Shown here in pieces: positions 15,763 through 22,773 of a stretch of DNA of 40,551 nt. The notes beneath the pieces were generated by a model, which saw nothing but the letters and a program-made list of their open reading frames with translations, had not been told where the DNA came from and did not search any database. The stretch's first letter is position 1; each line of letters opens with the position of its first letter. Origin of the DNA: an uncultured Bacteroidales bacterium. GTDB lineage: Bacteria; Bacteroidota; Bacteroidia; Bacteroidales; F082. A program made the position numbers and the translations under genes. The stretch lies in contig CALEMB010000123.1 of NCBI GenBank assembly GCA_937902805.1, positions 1 to 40,551 on the forward strand, given 5' to 3'.

Positions 15763-17175
15763 CTATCTTTCCCAACGGCATTGGAAGACGGATTTTGTTT
15801 CCGAAGTCACCTTAAATTGGTCGTCAATGCGGTGCCCCACCACCCACAGGATTTCATTTTCGGCAGAGGCTAGCAAAAAGACATTAGATTTCTGTGCTTC
15901 CGTAAACTTCTGATCCACAAAGAAATCGCTCAACAATTTGGAGCCTTTCATGCCCAAAGGATGGAAGCGGTCGCCATGGCGCCAATGGCGCAGGGTCAGT
16001 GGAAAATGAATCTTTTCGGCATCCAGTAAAGCCACGTCAAGCGACTTGTCGATGACGAAATCGGCAGTTTTTTCCAATTGGGAAAAACACAAGTGTATGG
16101 GTGATACGATTGCCTTTTCCCCTACTTCGATTTGGATTTCCTCGTTTTCAACGGGCTTGATTGCAGACAATTGTAACTCATTTCTTCCGATAACCAGTTG
16201 ATGGGTTGGAGAATAATATTTGTTGCCGATGCCAGTTCCCATGGCTTCGAAAATGAACTTACACTGGTCTGTATTAAAACCAAATTGTCTAAGCCATTCA
16301 AAAAGCAACAGAAAAGATGTCGGCCCTTCGACAGGCTCAGGGACCTTAACTTCTGACAGCCGCTTTGCGCATTGACTCCGTCGAATCTTCGATTTGCGAG
16401 GAACGAAGCAATCCAGAAAAGCAGAATATGAGAGCTTCTGAACATCACCATCGTGTTCAACAATCCGAGACAGTTTCTCCTTCAACAATTCCCTATAAAG
16501 TTCATTCTCAGAGGCAAGGTGCTCCAAGGTTTTATACAAGCCCTGCCGCGCTTCTGAATGAAGTTCGTCGAAGACGGGCAAAAGTTGGTTACGGATTTTG
16601 TTGCGCAGATAGACCGTCTCGGCATTGGTATGGTCTTCCCGCCAAGTGATTTGGTTTTCAACGGCATACTGGTGGATCTGCTCACGCGAAGCCCAAAGCA
16701 TAGGGCGAATAATAAAGCCATTTTGTGGTTGCATTCCCTTCAAGCCGCGCAATCCTGCACCGCGCAATAGGTTGATGAAAAAGGTCTCGGCTTGGTCGTC
16801 AGCATGATGAGCCACGGCGATTTTGTCATAGTCCAGCTGCTGCCGCAGTTCCTCAAACCAAGCATAACGCAAGTCACGGGCGGCCATTTCGATGGAAACG
16901 CCTTGCTCGGCGGCATGTTGCTCCGTCTCAAAATGCTTCACAAAGCACTGAATGCCATTCCTTTCAGCATAATCTCGGACAAACTTTTCGTCGCCATTGG
17001 ACTCCTCGCCGCGCAAATGGAAATTGCAGTGCGCCGCGACAAACTGCACCTTGGCTTTCAGCAACAAGTCTGCCAACACCATGGAATCGATGCCGCCGCT
17101 CAAGGCCAAAATGAGGCGGTCGCCCTCGGCGATAAGGTTATACCTATTAATATATGCCTGAAACTGATCGAGCAT
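15763..17175 (-). CDS. tilS: tRNA(Ile)-lysidine synthetase with repeat-derived insertion
   Basis: A 470-residue TilS, which converts the C34 wobble base of tRNA-Ile(CAU) to lysidine using ATP and lysine. The PP-loop is LSGGIDS (residues 25-31), followed by AAHCNFHLRGEES, VAHHADDQAET and the RNKIRNQLLP block. The C-terminal domain has LRHWRHGDRFHPLGMKGSKLLSDFF. It starts 2 nt after the flavin reductase stop, so they are co-transcribed. Residues ~253-286 are odd: a basic segment ending KVPEPVEGPT whose DNA contains two dispersed repeats (16395-16417 and 16318-16348), inserted in frame between the middle and C-terminal domains. The gene remains open, so the product is presumably functional (it is normally essential). 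Confidence 0.92.
   Translation of the reverse strand: MLDQFQAYINRYNLIAEGDRLILALSGGIDSMVLADLLLKAKVQFVAAHCNFHLRGEESNGDEKFVRDYAERNGIQCFVKHFETEQHAAEQGVSIEMAARDLRYAWFEELRQQLDYDKIAVAHHADDQAETFFINLLRGAGLRGLKGMQPQNGFIIRPMLWASREQIHQYAVENQITWREDHTNAETVYLRNKIRNQLLPVFDELHSEARQGLYKTLEHLASENELYRELLKEKLSRIVEHDGDVQKLSYSAFLDCFVPRKSKIRRSQCAKRLSEVKVPEPVEGPTSFLLLFEWLRQFGFNTDQCKFIFEAMGTGIGNKYYSPTHQLVIGRNELQLSAIKPVENEEIQIEVGEKAIVSPIHLCFSQLEKTADFVIDKSLDVALLDAEKIHFPLTLRHWRHGDRFHPLGMKGSKLLSDFFVDQKFTEAQKSNVFLLASAENEILWVVGHRIDDQFKVTSETKSVFQCRWER
16318..16348 (-). repeat. Dispersed 'CCCTTCGACAGGCTCAGGG' repeat, copy inside tilS
   Basis: 31 bp identical to 19178-19208. The core contains CCCTTCGACAGGCTCAGGG. In the tilS frame it encodes VPEPVEGP, the peptide signature of this repeat when it lies in coding sequence. 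Confidence 0.85.
16395..16417 (-). repeat. Dispersed 'GCTTCGTTCCTCGCA' repeat, copy inside tilS
   Basis: Inverse copy (22 of 23 identical) of the intergenic repeat at 12059-12081. In tilS it encodes LDCFVPR. It lies 46 bp from the other dispersed repeat, so the inserted block is composite. Confidence 0.75.
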
Positions 17176-17177
17176 GT

Positions 17178-17744
17178 TTATTTCTTTTTCTTTACCGAGA
17201 AGCCGAAGCCACCAATTTTCTCACCGAGTCCGTAATATTTCCCGTGGGAATAGGCCAAAGGCCGCGCGTGGTTGAGTTGAAAGGCACCTGTGCCCTTGTC
17301 GATGAGGTTCTCCTCGGCATCGATGGCTACCACCTCAGCAATGAACATATCATGCGAGCCCAGTTCCTTCACTTCCACCACTTTACATTCAATATTCAGC
17401 GGCGACTCTTTAATCAAAGGGGCCTTCACCACTTGTGCAGGCTCGGTGTGCAGGTGCATCTCCTTGAACTTGTTGTAGTCGCGGCCCGAACGCACACCGC
17501 ACCAATCTGTAGCCGCAGCCAAATCCTCCGTCGTCAGGTTGATGACAAACTCCTTGTTTTTCATGATGAGTTCGTGCGAGTGGCGTTCCTTGCGGACGGA
17601 GATGTAGCACATGGGCGGGTCGGAGCAAATCGTTCCCGTCCAGCCGATGGTGATGATATTGTAGTTTTCCTCGCAGTCGCCGCAGGTGACCATCACGGCG
17701 GGCAAGGGATAAATCAATGTTCCGGGTTTGAAAGGGATTTTCAT
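17178..17744 (-). CDS. Flavin reductase-like (FMN-binding) protein
   Basis: A 188-residue flavin-reductase-like domain protein (DIM6/NTAB group). It shows the typical PLPAVMVTCGD start, NIITIGWTGTICSDPP and ISVRKERHSHELI blocks that form the FMN pocket, then a GSHDMFIAEVVAI strand. Such proteins bind FMN and reduce it, or reduce small quinones, with NAD(P)H; the exact substrate is unknown. It is 24 nt downstream of the 2-TM protein gene and 2 nt upstream of tilS, so it is likely part of one minus-strand operon. The C-terminus ends in five Lys within seven residues. Confidence 0.85.
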   Translation of the reverse strand: MKIPFKPGTLIYPLPAVMVTCGDCEENYNIITIGWTGTICSDPPMCYISVRKERHSHELIMKNKEFVINLTTEDLAAATDWCGVRSGRDYNKFKEMHLHTEPAQVVKAPLIKESPLNIECKVVEVKELGSHDMFIAEVVAIDAEENLIDKGTGAFQLNHARPLAYSHGKYYGLGEKIGGFGFSVKKKK

Positions 17745-17768
17745 GATATAGTCTTGTATGAATAGTAA

Positions 17769-18314
17769 CTATCCAAAGAAGGCACGATGTACATTATTTT
17801 GGGAGGCCATTCCCAAAAAGTCATCCTGAAAGGCAGCAAAGTTTTCCTTGTTCTCTTTATGCCTTTGAAACAAGGAAAACAACGGGGTGGAAATACGAAA
17901 ATTTGTATCGCCTTTAACGACTATGTAAAATTCATTTCCCCTACCTCTTCCATACAAATGATACCGTGTCATATCCTTCCATTTTATCAACCTATGCTCT
18001 GGATACAACTTTGACCCTGACAACCTTGTTTGCTCCAATCCCATGTCAGTAATCTTAAGATTCACCTTCACTTCCGTAATCTTGCGCCCAATTACCCATA
18101 ACAAAGCAAGAACTCCAAAATCTATGAGCAAAAACAACCATATCCTACCTATAAAAACATCCTTAAACACACTAATCAAAAAAGTGAGAATCACTAAACC
18201 TAAAACCAAAACTATTAGATCAACCCATCCTTCCGCATACTTTACAATAGTGTACCCTTCTGGTTTCGGGATGGTCTTTTCCTCATCATTGATTTTCTTT
18301 TGTTCTTCGCTCAT
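17769..18314 (-). CDS. Two-TM membrane protein with cytosolic PH-like tail
   Basis: A 181-residue protein of unrecognised family. The start is placed at ATG 18314 (MSEEQKK) because a TATTTTTG box lies at 18337-18344; the longer frame to 18377 would start upstream of the promoter. A charged N-terminus is followed by two TM helices (about residues 33-52 and 57-77), then ~100 residues with alternating strands (LKITDMGLEQTRL, HRLIKWKDMTRYHLYG, FYIVVKGDTNFRI) and a C-terminal helix. That layout resembles bacterial PH-like (YcxB/bPH) membrane proteins. No catalytic motif is visible. It is probably the first gene of the operon with flavin reductase and tilS. Confidence 0.65.
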   Translation of the reverse strand: MSEEQKKINDEEKTIPKPEGYTIVKYAEGWVDLIVLVLGLVILTFLISVFKDVFIGRIWLFLLIDFGVLALLWVIGRKITEVKVNLKITDMGLEQTRLSGSKLYPEHRLIKWKDMTRYHLYGRGRGNEFYIVVKGDTNFRISTPLFSLFQRHKENKENFAAFQDDFLGMASQNNVHRAFFG

Positions 18315-18336
18315 GGATGATTGGTTTTTCCAATTG

Positions 18337-18344
18337 CAAAAATA
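18337..18344 (-). promoter_or_regulatory. Candidate -7 box for the 2-TM protein/flavin reductase/tilS unit
   Basis: TATTTTTG on the minus strand, 22 bp upstream of the ATG at 18314. It supports the shorter start. No good -33 TTG was found. Confidence 0.45.
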
Positions 18345-18398
18345 ATGATTTTCTCTGTCATCTTGCGGAAAATACAATTTTGCTGGAGATAGAATTTC

Positions 18399-18782
18399 TT
18401 ATATCGAATTGATGAAATACTTAACTGCTTCAAGCAACGGGCCAAGGTCTTGACGAATAGTCAGCAGCACCACTTCACCATCAATGTCAAAATAACCATG
18501 TGCGATGTGATTGCGAATTCCTATTACATCCTCCCATGGAATCTCTGAACGTTCCTTAAACAACTCACCTTCTGTAATCCTATCTATTTGATGGATGCCC
18601 TCGCCTATTGCTTCAATCAACATGCAACTGGCTGCAAGTTTTTGCATTCCATCGGGTGACAAATAATAATCCTCAGCCGTCTCAATATTGGCATTCCAGT
18701 CCTTAAGCTGTCCGATAGCATTTTCAATTTGCTGAAAAATGCCCAATACCCTGTCTCGTTTACTTAATGACGTAAATTCCAT
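18399..18782 (-). CDS. HepT-like toxin (HEPN RNase, DUF86)
   Basis: A 127-residue HEPN-fold protein of the HepT/DUF86 family. The RNase motif R-x4-H-x-Y is intact: RNHIAHGY, with Arg90, His95 and Tyr97. In the characterised Shewanella system the motif Tyr is modified by the partner nucleotidyltransferase, which neutralises the toxin. The preceding gene is exactly such a partner and overlaps it by 23 nt, so this is a complete MntA/HepT-type toxin-antitoxin module. Order is antitoxin first. Toxicity has not been shown here. There is no promoter of its own, so expression should depend on translation coupling to mntA. Confidence 0.9.
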   Translation of the reverse strand: MEFTSLSKRDRVLGIFQQIENAIGQLKDWNANIETAEDYYLSPDGMQKLAASCMLIEAIGEGIHQIDRITEGELFKERSEIPWEDVIGIRNHIAHGYFDIDGEVVLLTIRQDLGPLLEAVKYFINSI

Positions 18783-19056
18783 CTTTATTGATTTCTTGTA
18801 ATAAATAAGGATTCATGTGTTGGTGCATTCTAACCACATCCACTGAACAACCCAAAAGACGCTCAAGGAATCGTTTCAATCGAACCATCAAATAGGCTTG
18901 AGGTTCCATTTCCACACACACATCAACATCACTTCCTTCAATCTGCTCATCTCGTGATACAGAACCGAACAAACGAAGCGAACGGATTCCGAAGTTTTTC
19001 CTTAACTCATCCTCTTGATTTTCAATTAATTCAATATAATCTTTTTTTGTCTTCAT
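18760..19056 (-). CDS. MntA-like minimal nucleotidyltransferase antitoxin
   Basis: A 98-residue MNT-domain protein with the nucleotidyltransferase signature GSVSRDEQIEGSDVDV (Gly31-Ser32 and Asp43/Asp45) and a third acidic residue at Asp73 (SVDVV). It is expected to transfer AMP groups to the Tyr of the HepT RNase motif. The start is placed at ATG 19056 (MKTKKDY) and not at the longer frame's 19101. A strong promoter (TTG, 18 bp, TACTTTTG) lies at 19061-19089, only 4 bp upstream of this ATG. The message would therefore be leaderless or nearly so. Confidence 0.88.
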   Translation of the reverse strand: MKTKKDYIELIENQEDELRKNFGIRSLRLFGSVSRDEQIEGSDVDVCVEMEPQAYLMVRLKRFLERLLGCSVDVVRMHQHMNPYLLQEINKDGIYVIK

Positions 19057-19060
19057 ATTG

Positions 19061-19089
19061 CAAAAGTAATCAATTTCCTTAAAACGCAA
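19061..19089 (-). promoter_or_regulatory. Promoter of the mntA-hepT module, predicted leaderless
   Basis: On the minus strand TTG (19087-19089), 18-bp spacer, TACTTTTG (19061-19068), then CAAT and the ATG. Transcription should begin at or next to the start codon. Confidence 0.6.
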
Positions 19090-19111
19090 CATGTTTGACA
19101 ATCAGAAAATG

Positions 19112-19142
19112 AAAAAATCCCGCTCGTTTGGGCGGGATTTTT
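19112..19142 (-). terminator. Terminator after korB
   Basis: An 11-bp stem AAAAATCCCGC / GCGGGATTTTT with an 8-nt loop. The minus strand continues into a T-run. It separates the kor operon from mntA-hepT. Confidence 0.85.
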
Positions 19143-19177
19143 CAGTATTTAAGGTCGGCCAGTCGATGCCTTTTATC

Positions 19178-19208
19178 TGTCGGCCCTTCGACAGGCTCAG
19201 GGACCTTA
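19178..19208 (+). repeat. Dispersed 'CCCTTCGACAGGCTCAGGG' repeat, intergenic copy after korB
   Basis: 31 bp identical to the copy inside tilS (16318-16348), here just beyond the korB stop at 19211. Confidence 0.85.
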
Positions 19209-19210
19209 GC

Positions 19211-20242
19211 TTAGTCGATTGTCCAGGTCGAACCGCTGTTCAGCAGGTCGTCCATGCACTTGATCTTCGAGTTGGCCTTCTCGTTTTCGATGACTTGGTC
19301 AAGGCTGTCGTTGAAGGTCGGGGCTTTCACGTCGCGGATGACGCCGATGGCGACAGGGAAATGAGGCGGCATCATGTGTGCCAGCATCATGTGGATGCCC
19401 GTGTCTTCGGTGGTCTTATCGTGGACGAGAATGTCCTTCTCAGTGATGCCGTTCTCGCCGATGGTGACCACTTCAAGTTGGTTGCCGTTCAGACGGATAC
19501 CCTTGTCGCGGTTCTTGCCGAAAATAAGCGGCTGGCCATGGACGCACTTCACCTGCATGTCGTCGCGGACATCCTTGCCGGTGATGTTTTCGTGAACGCC
19601 GTTGGAGAAGATCATGCAGTTTTGCAGGACCTCGGTCACGGCGATGCCATCGTGCTTATATGACTCCCAGAAGATTTCGCTCAACTCCTTGGGGTTGATA
19701 TCCACGCCACGAGCAAAGAAGGTAGCCTTGGCGCCGATGGCGAGTTCGCCAGGATTGAACGGGTCTTCGTAAGTACCTTGCGGCGAAGTCTTGGTCTTCG
19801 TGCCACGGAAGGTGCAGGGCGAGAACTGACCCTTGGTCATACCGTAGATACGGTTGTTGAACAGAATCAAATTGATGTCGATGTTACGACGGCAGGCGTG
19901 GATGAAGTGGTTACCACCGATGGCGGTGCAGTCGCCGTCGCCAGTGATCATCCACACGCTGAGGTTCGGGTTGGCCAGCTTCACGCCAGTGGCGGCAGCG
20001 GCAGCACGACCGTGGATGCTATGGAAACCGTATGTATTCATGTAGTAAGGGAAGCGCGAGGAGCAGCCGATGCCAGAAACGACAACGATGTCTTCCTTCT
20101 TCTTACCCAACTTCGGGAAAATGTCTTGAACGGCCTTCAAGATGGCGTGGTCACCACAACCAGGGCACCATTTCACCACCTGATCGCTTGCAAAATCCTC
20201 TTTGGTCAGCATGACCTCTTGTTCGATATTCTGATTTTCCAT
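19211..20242 (-). CDS. korB: 2-oxoacid:ferredoxin oxidoreductase, beta subunit
   Basis: A 343-residue beta subunit that binds thiamine diphosphate and one [4Fe-4S] cluster. Cluster ligands are visible as CPGC (Cys26, Cys29), GIGC (Cys60) and Cys209 in VLQNCMIF. The TPP-Mg motif is GDGDCTAIGGNH with Asn in LILFNNRIYGMTKGQ. These match the 2-oxoglutarate (KorB) type; 2-oxoacid specificity cannot be fixed from sequence alone. With KorA it performs CoA-dependent oxidative decarboxylation, or its reductive reverse, passing electrons to ferredoxin. It lies 7 nt downstream of korA. Confidence 0.92.
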   Translation of the reverse strand: MENQNIEQEVMLTKEDFASDQVVKWCPGCGDHAILKAVQDIFPKLGKKKEDIVVVSGIGCSSRFPYYMNTYGFHSIHGRAAAAATGVKLANPNLSVWMITGDGDCTAIGGNHFIHACRRNIDINLILFNNRIYGMTKGQFSPCTFRGTKTKTSPQGTYEDPFNPGELAIGAKATFFARGVDINPKELSEIFWESYKHDGIAVTEVLQNCMIFSNGVHENITGKDVRDDMQVKCVHGQPLIFGKNRDKGIRLNGNQLEVVTIGENGITEKDILVHDKTTEDTGIHMMLAHMMPPHFPVAIGVIRDVKAPTFNDSLDQVIENEKANSKIKCMDDLLNSGSTWTID

Positions 20243-20249
20243 AGTCGTA

Positions 20250-22091
20250 TTATTTTAAAAGGTCGTTAAACTTAGCTTCAAGCTCGCCGATGGTGAACGG
20301 CAGGCCCATCACCTTATTGAATTGCTCGCACTTGTATTCAGGGAAGTTCATGCGCAGGTACTTGGCGAACTGGCCGCGGTTGATTTCGCAGACCACGATC
20401 TTCTTGTGACCTTGCAGCACTTCTTCGGTGTTGCGCGGCAGCGGCATGATGTAGTCGAAGTGGGCGTGAGCGATGCTCTTGCCTTCTTCCATCAGACCCT
20501 CGACGGCGGTGCGGACGGTACCGAAGGTGCCACCCCAGCTCACCACGAGGAGGTCAGCGTTCTTGTCGCCATAGATTTCCTGCAGCGGGATGTCGTTGGC
20601 CACGCGGTTAATCTTCTCCTCACGGAGTTCGGTCATGATCTGGTGGTTTTCAGGATTGGTCGACAGGTTGCCCTTGCCGTTTTCCTTTTCCAGACCGCCG
20701 ACACGGTGACGCAGGCCAGGCGTGCCCGGAATAGCCCATTCGCGGCGGAGCCATTTCTCGTCGCGGCGATAAGGCATGTAGTTCGGGTCGTCGGCTTTGG
20801 CCAGCGGAGGCGTGATGCTCGGCAGGTCGGCCATCTTGGGGATGCGGAACACTTCGGAGCCGTTACCCAGAGACCCATCGCTGAGCATGATGACGGGCGT
20901 CATGTGCTCCATGGCGATACGAGCGGCTTCGTATGCGGTGTAGAAGCAACCGGCAGAACTGCGGGCAGCGATAACGACGAGCGGAGCGTCGCCGTTACGG
21001 CCGTAGAGGGCCTGCATGAGGTCGCTCTGTTCCATCTTGGTCGGCAGACCCGTTGAGGGACCGCCACGCTGCACATCGATGATCACCAGCGGAAGCTCGG
21101 TCATCACGGCGAGACCCATGGCTTCGCTCTTCAGCGAGAGACCAGGACCGGAGGTCGTCGTCACGGCCATGCAGCCCGTGTAGGCGGCGCCGATCGACGA
21201 CATGATGCCGGCGATTTCGTCTTCAGCTTGGTAAGCCTTGACGTTGAGGTTCTTGTATTTCGTCAACTCGGCAAGGATGTCGGTGGCAGGAGTGATGGGG
21301 TACGAACCGAGGAAGAGCGGGCGGCCCGACTTCTCGGAGGCGGCCATCAAGCCCCAAGCGGCGGCTGTGTTGCCGGTGATGTTGCGGTATTTGCCTTTGT
21401 CGAGGTCGGCGGCTTCCACACGATAAGTGTTCGTGAAGAGCTCCCAAGTGTCGGCATAGTGGTAACCGGCATCGAGGACGGTGCGGTTGGCCTTGATCAC
21501 TTGGTCCTTGCCTTTGAACTTGGTCTCAAAATACTTGTAAACGGTGTCGAGTTCGCGGTTGAACAAGTACATCACGATACCGAGGGCGAACATGTTCTTC
21601 GATTTCAGCATCGACTTATTGTCCATGCCGAAGTCCTTCAGGGCCTCTTTGGTGAGTTCCGAGATGGGAGCTTTGACCACCTGATAGTCGGCGAGGGTGC
21701 CGTCGACGGTCGGGTCGTCGGCATAACCGGCCTTTTCAAGGGCCTTTTCGGTCACCGAGTCGGAGTCGAAGATGATGATGGTTCCGGGGCGGAGCCAGCG
21801 CATGTTAGCCTTGATGGAGGCGGGGTTCATGGCCACGAGGACGTCGCAAAGGTCGCCGGTGGTGTGAACGGGTTTGTGTCCAAAGTGCACTTGGAAGCCA
21901 GAGACGCCAGCCACGGTGCCTTGCGGTGGGCGGATTTCAGCCGGATAGTCCGGGAAGGTGGCGAAATCGTTTCCGGCAAATGCTGTTGAATCCGAAAAAA
22001 GATTTCCGGTAAGTTGCATACCATCGCCCGAGTCGCCTGAAAAACGGATGACGACATGTTCAAGGGCTACAACCTTACTTTTTGCTGTCAT
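20250..22091 (-). CDS. korA: 2-oxoacid:ferredoxin oxidoreductase, fused gamma-alpha subunit
   Basis: A 613-residue fusion. Residues ~1-190 are the gamma domain (FSGDSGDGMQLTGNLF, AMNPAS). The remainder is the alpha subunit, with SYPITPATDILAEL, the AEDEIAGIMSSIGAAYTG helix, TTTSGPGLSLKSEAMG and QRGGPSTGLPTKMEQSDL, and a C-terminal transketolase-like domain (VVSWGGTFGTVRTAVE). The fusion is the usual Bacteroidota form, so no separate korC is expected. The leader carries an ~70-bp palindromic element, and the gene diverges from a 2[4Fe-4S] ferredoxin that is the probable partner. Confidence 0.93.
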   Translation of the reverse strand: MTAKSKVVALEHVVIRFSGDSGDGMQLTGNLFSDSTAFAGNDFATFPDYPAEIRPPQGTVAGVSGFQVHFGHKPVHTTGDLCDVLVAMNPASIKANMRWLRPGTIIIFDSDSVTEKALEKAGYADDPTVDGTLADYQVVKAPISELTKEALKDFGMDNKSMLKSKNMFALGIVMYLFNRELDTVYKYFETKFKGKDQVIKANRTVLDAGYHYADTWELFTNTYRVEAADLDKGKYRNITGNTAAAWGLMAASEKSGRPLFLGSYPITPATDILAELTKYKNLNVKAYQAEDEIAGIMSSIGAAYTGCMAVTTTSGPGLSLKSEAMGLAVMTELPLVIIDVQRGGPSTGLPTKMEQSDLMQALYGRNGDAPLVVIAARSSAGCFYTAYEAARIAMEHMTPVIMLSDGSLGNGSEVFRIPKMADLPSITPPLAKADDPNYMPYRRDEKWLRREWAIPGTPGLRHRVGGLEKENGKGNLSTNPENHQIMTELREEKINRVANDIPLQEIYGDKNADLLVVSWGGTFGTVRTAVEGLMEEGKSIAHAHFDYIMPLPRNTEEVLQGHKKIVVCEINRGQFAKYLRMNFPEYKCEQFNKVMGLPFTIGELEAKFNDLLK

Positions 22092-22130
22092 ATTTACTGA
22101 TTTTAGATTTTGTTGATTTACAAGATTTTG

Positions 22131-22203
22131 CTTTCAGCATTCAGCATTCAGCTCTCAGCTGGTTTGAACCAAGCTGACGGCTGACAGCTGATGGCTGACA
22201 GCT
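22131..22203. repeat. Imperfect palindromic element in the korA leader
   Basis: Repeated CAGCATT/CAGCT units on the left and GCTGACAGCTGATGGCTGACAG-type units on the right form an imperfect inverted repeat of about 70 bp around GGTTTGAACC. It lies between the korA promoter candidate and the korA start, so it would be transcribed. AGCTGAAGGCTGA-like palindromes are a common type of small dispersed element. Confidence 0.7.
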
Positions 22204-22218
22204 TTTAAATATTCGGTG

Positions 22219-22226
22219 CAAAATTA
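22219..22226 (-). promoter_or_regulatory. Candidate -7 box for korAB
   Basis: TAATTTTG on the minus strand. The leader would be ~120 nt and include the palindromic element. A TTTG upstream is spaced only 15 bp, so the -33 is weak. Confidence 0.4.
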
Positions 22227-22380
22227 AGCAATAATAAGGTGCAAATCCAAACAAAACCGCTTTTTATTTTTCTTTTTAGAACCATTTTCGCACCATGTTA
22301 AATATCAACGCTTTAACCCCTGTTGTTATTTAGACTGAATAAAAATTTCCGAATTGGGCATAATGGAATGAAAGTTGTAG

Positions 22381-22388
22381 TATTTTTG
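22381..22388 (+). promoter_or_regulatory. Candidate -7 box of the ferredoxin gene
   Basis: TATTTTTG matches TAnnTTTG and predicts a leader of about 43 nt, rich in A, before ATG 22437. Confidence 0.5.
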
Positions 22389-22436
22389 CGGCACGAAAAA
22401 CGAAAACTCAAAACAAACCCTTAAATTAAAAACATT

Positions 22437-22604
22437 ATGGCTTACAAAATCACAGACAGCTGCGTTGCTTGCGGCACTTGCATTGACGAATGCCCGGTGG
22501 GCGCCATTTCGGAAGGCGACATCTATGTCATCGACCCTGACACCTGCGTTGGTTGCGGTACTTGCGCCGGCGCTTGCCCGAACGAAGCAATCGTTGAAGG
22601 CTAA
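22437..22604 (+). CDS. 2[4Fe-4S] ferredoxin
   Basis: A 55-residue clostridial-type ferredoxin. Two cluster motifs are complete: CVACGTCIDECP (Cys9, 12, 15, 19) and CVGCGTCAGACP (Cys37, 40, 43, 47). Each supplies three ligands to one cluster and the Pro-linked Cys to the other. It is a low-potential soluble electron carrier. It is transcribed divergently from korAB, whose product reduces ferredoxin, so a functional link is likely. The promoter and terminator (22630-22670) bracket it as a single-gene unit. Codons are strongly biased, as expected for an abundant protein. Confidence 0.95.
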   Translation: MAYKITDSCVACGTCIDECPVGAISEGDIYVIDPDTCVGCGTCAGACPNEAIVEG

Positions 22605-22629
22605 TCGAAAGTAATGGAACTACATTAAA

Positions 22630-22670
22630 AATGAAAAAGCCTGCCAAAAACAGGCTTTTTTCATTTTTTT
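22630..22670 (+). terminator. Terminator of the ferredoxin gene
   Basis: Stem GAAAAAGCCTG / CAGGCTTTTTTC with a CCAAAAA loop, followed by a T-rich tract. Confidence 0.88.
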
Positions 22671-22704
22671 TGGCAGTTTTGCGTGATTTGGCAAAGTATT
22701 TGCT

Positions 22705-22712
22705 TATCTTTG
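22705..22712 (+). promoter_or_regulatory. Candidate -7 box of the lipoprotein gene at 22774
   Basis: TATCTTTG fits TAnnTTTG and gives a leader of about 55 nt. No well-spaced -33 TTG was found. Confidence 0.45.
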
Positions 22713-22773
22713 CACGTTCTTTAAAAGAAAACTTCAAACAAATAACCTAATTACTAACTAAAATCATTAAAAA

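Larger units (their letters stand above)
22092..22436. other. 345-bp divergent control region between korA and ferredoxin
   Basis: It holds the transcribed palindromic element (22131-22203), a minus-strand -7 box (22219-22226) and a plus-strand -7 box (22381-22388). Between the two promoters there is ~150 bp of A+T-rich DNA with no recognised operator and no ORF. Confidence 0.6.

Noticed and set aside
19091..19663. 190-codon plus-strand frame over korB
   Set aside because: It is antisense to korB, whose cluster Cys and TPP motifs are unambiguous.
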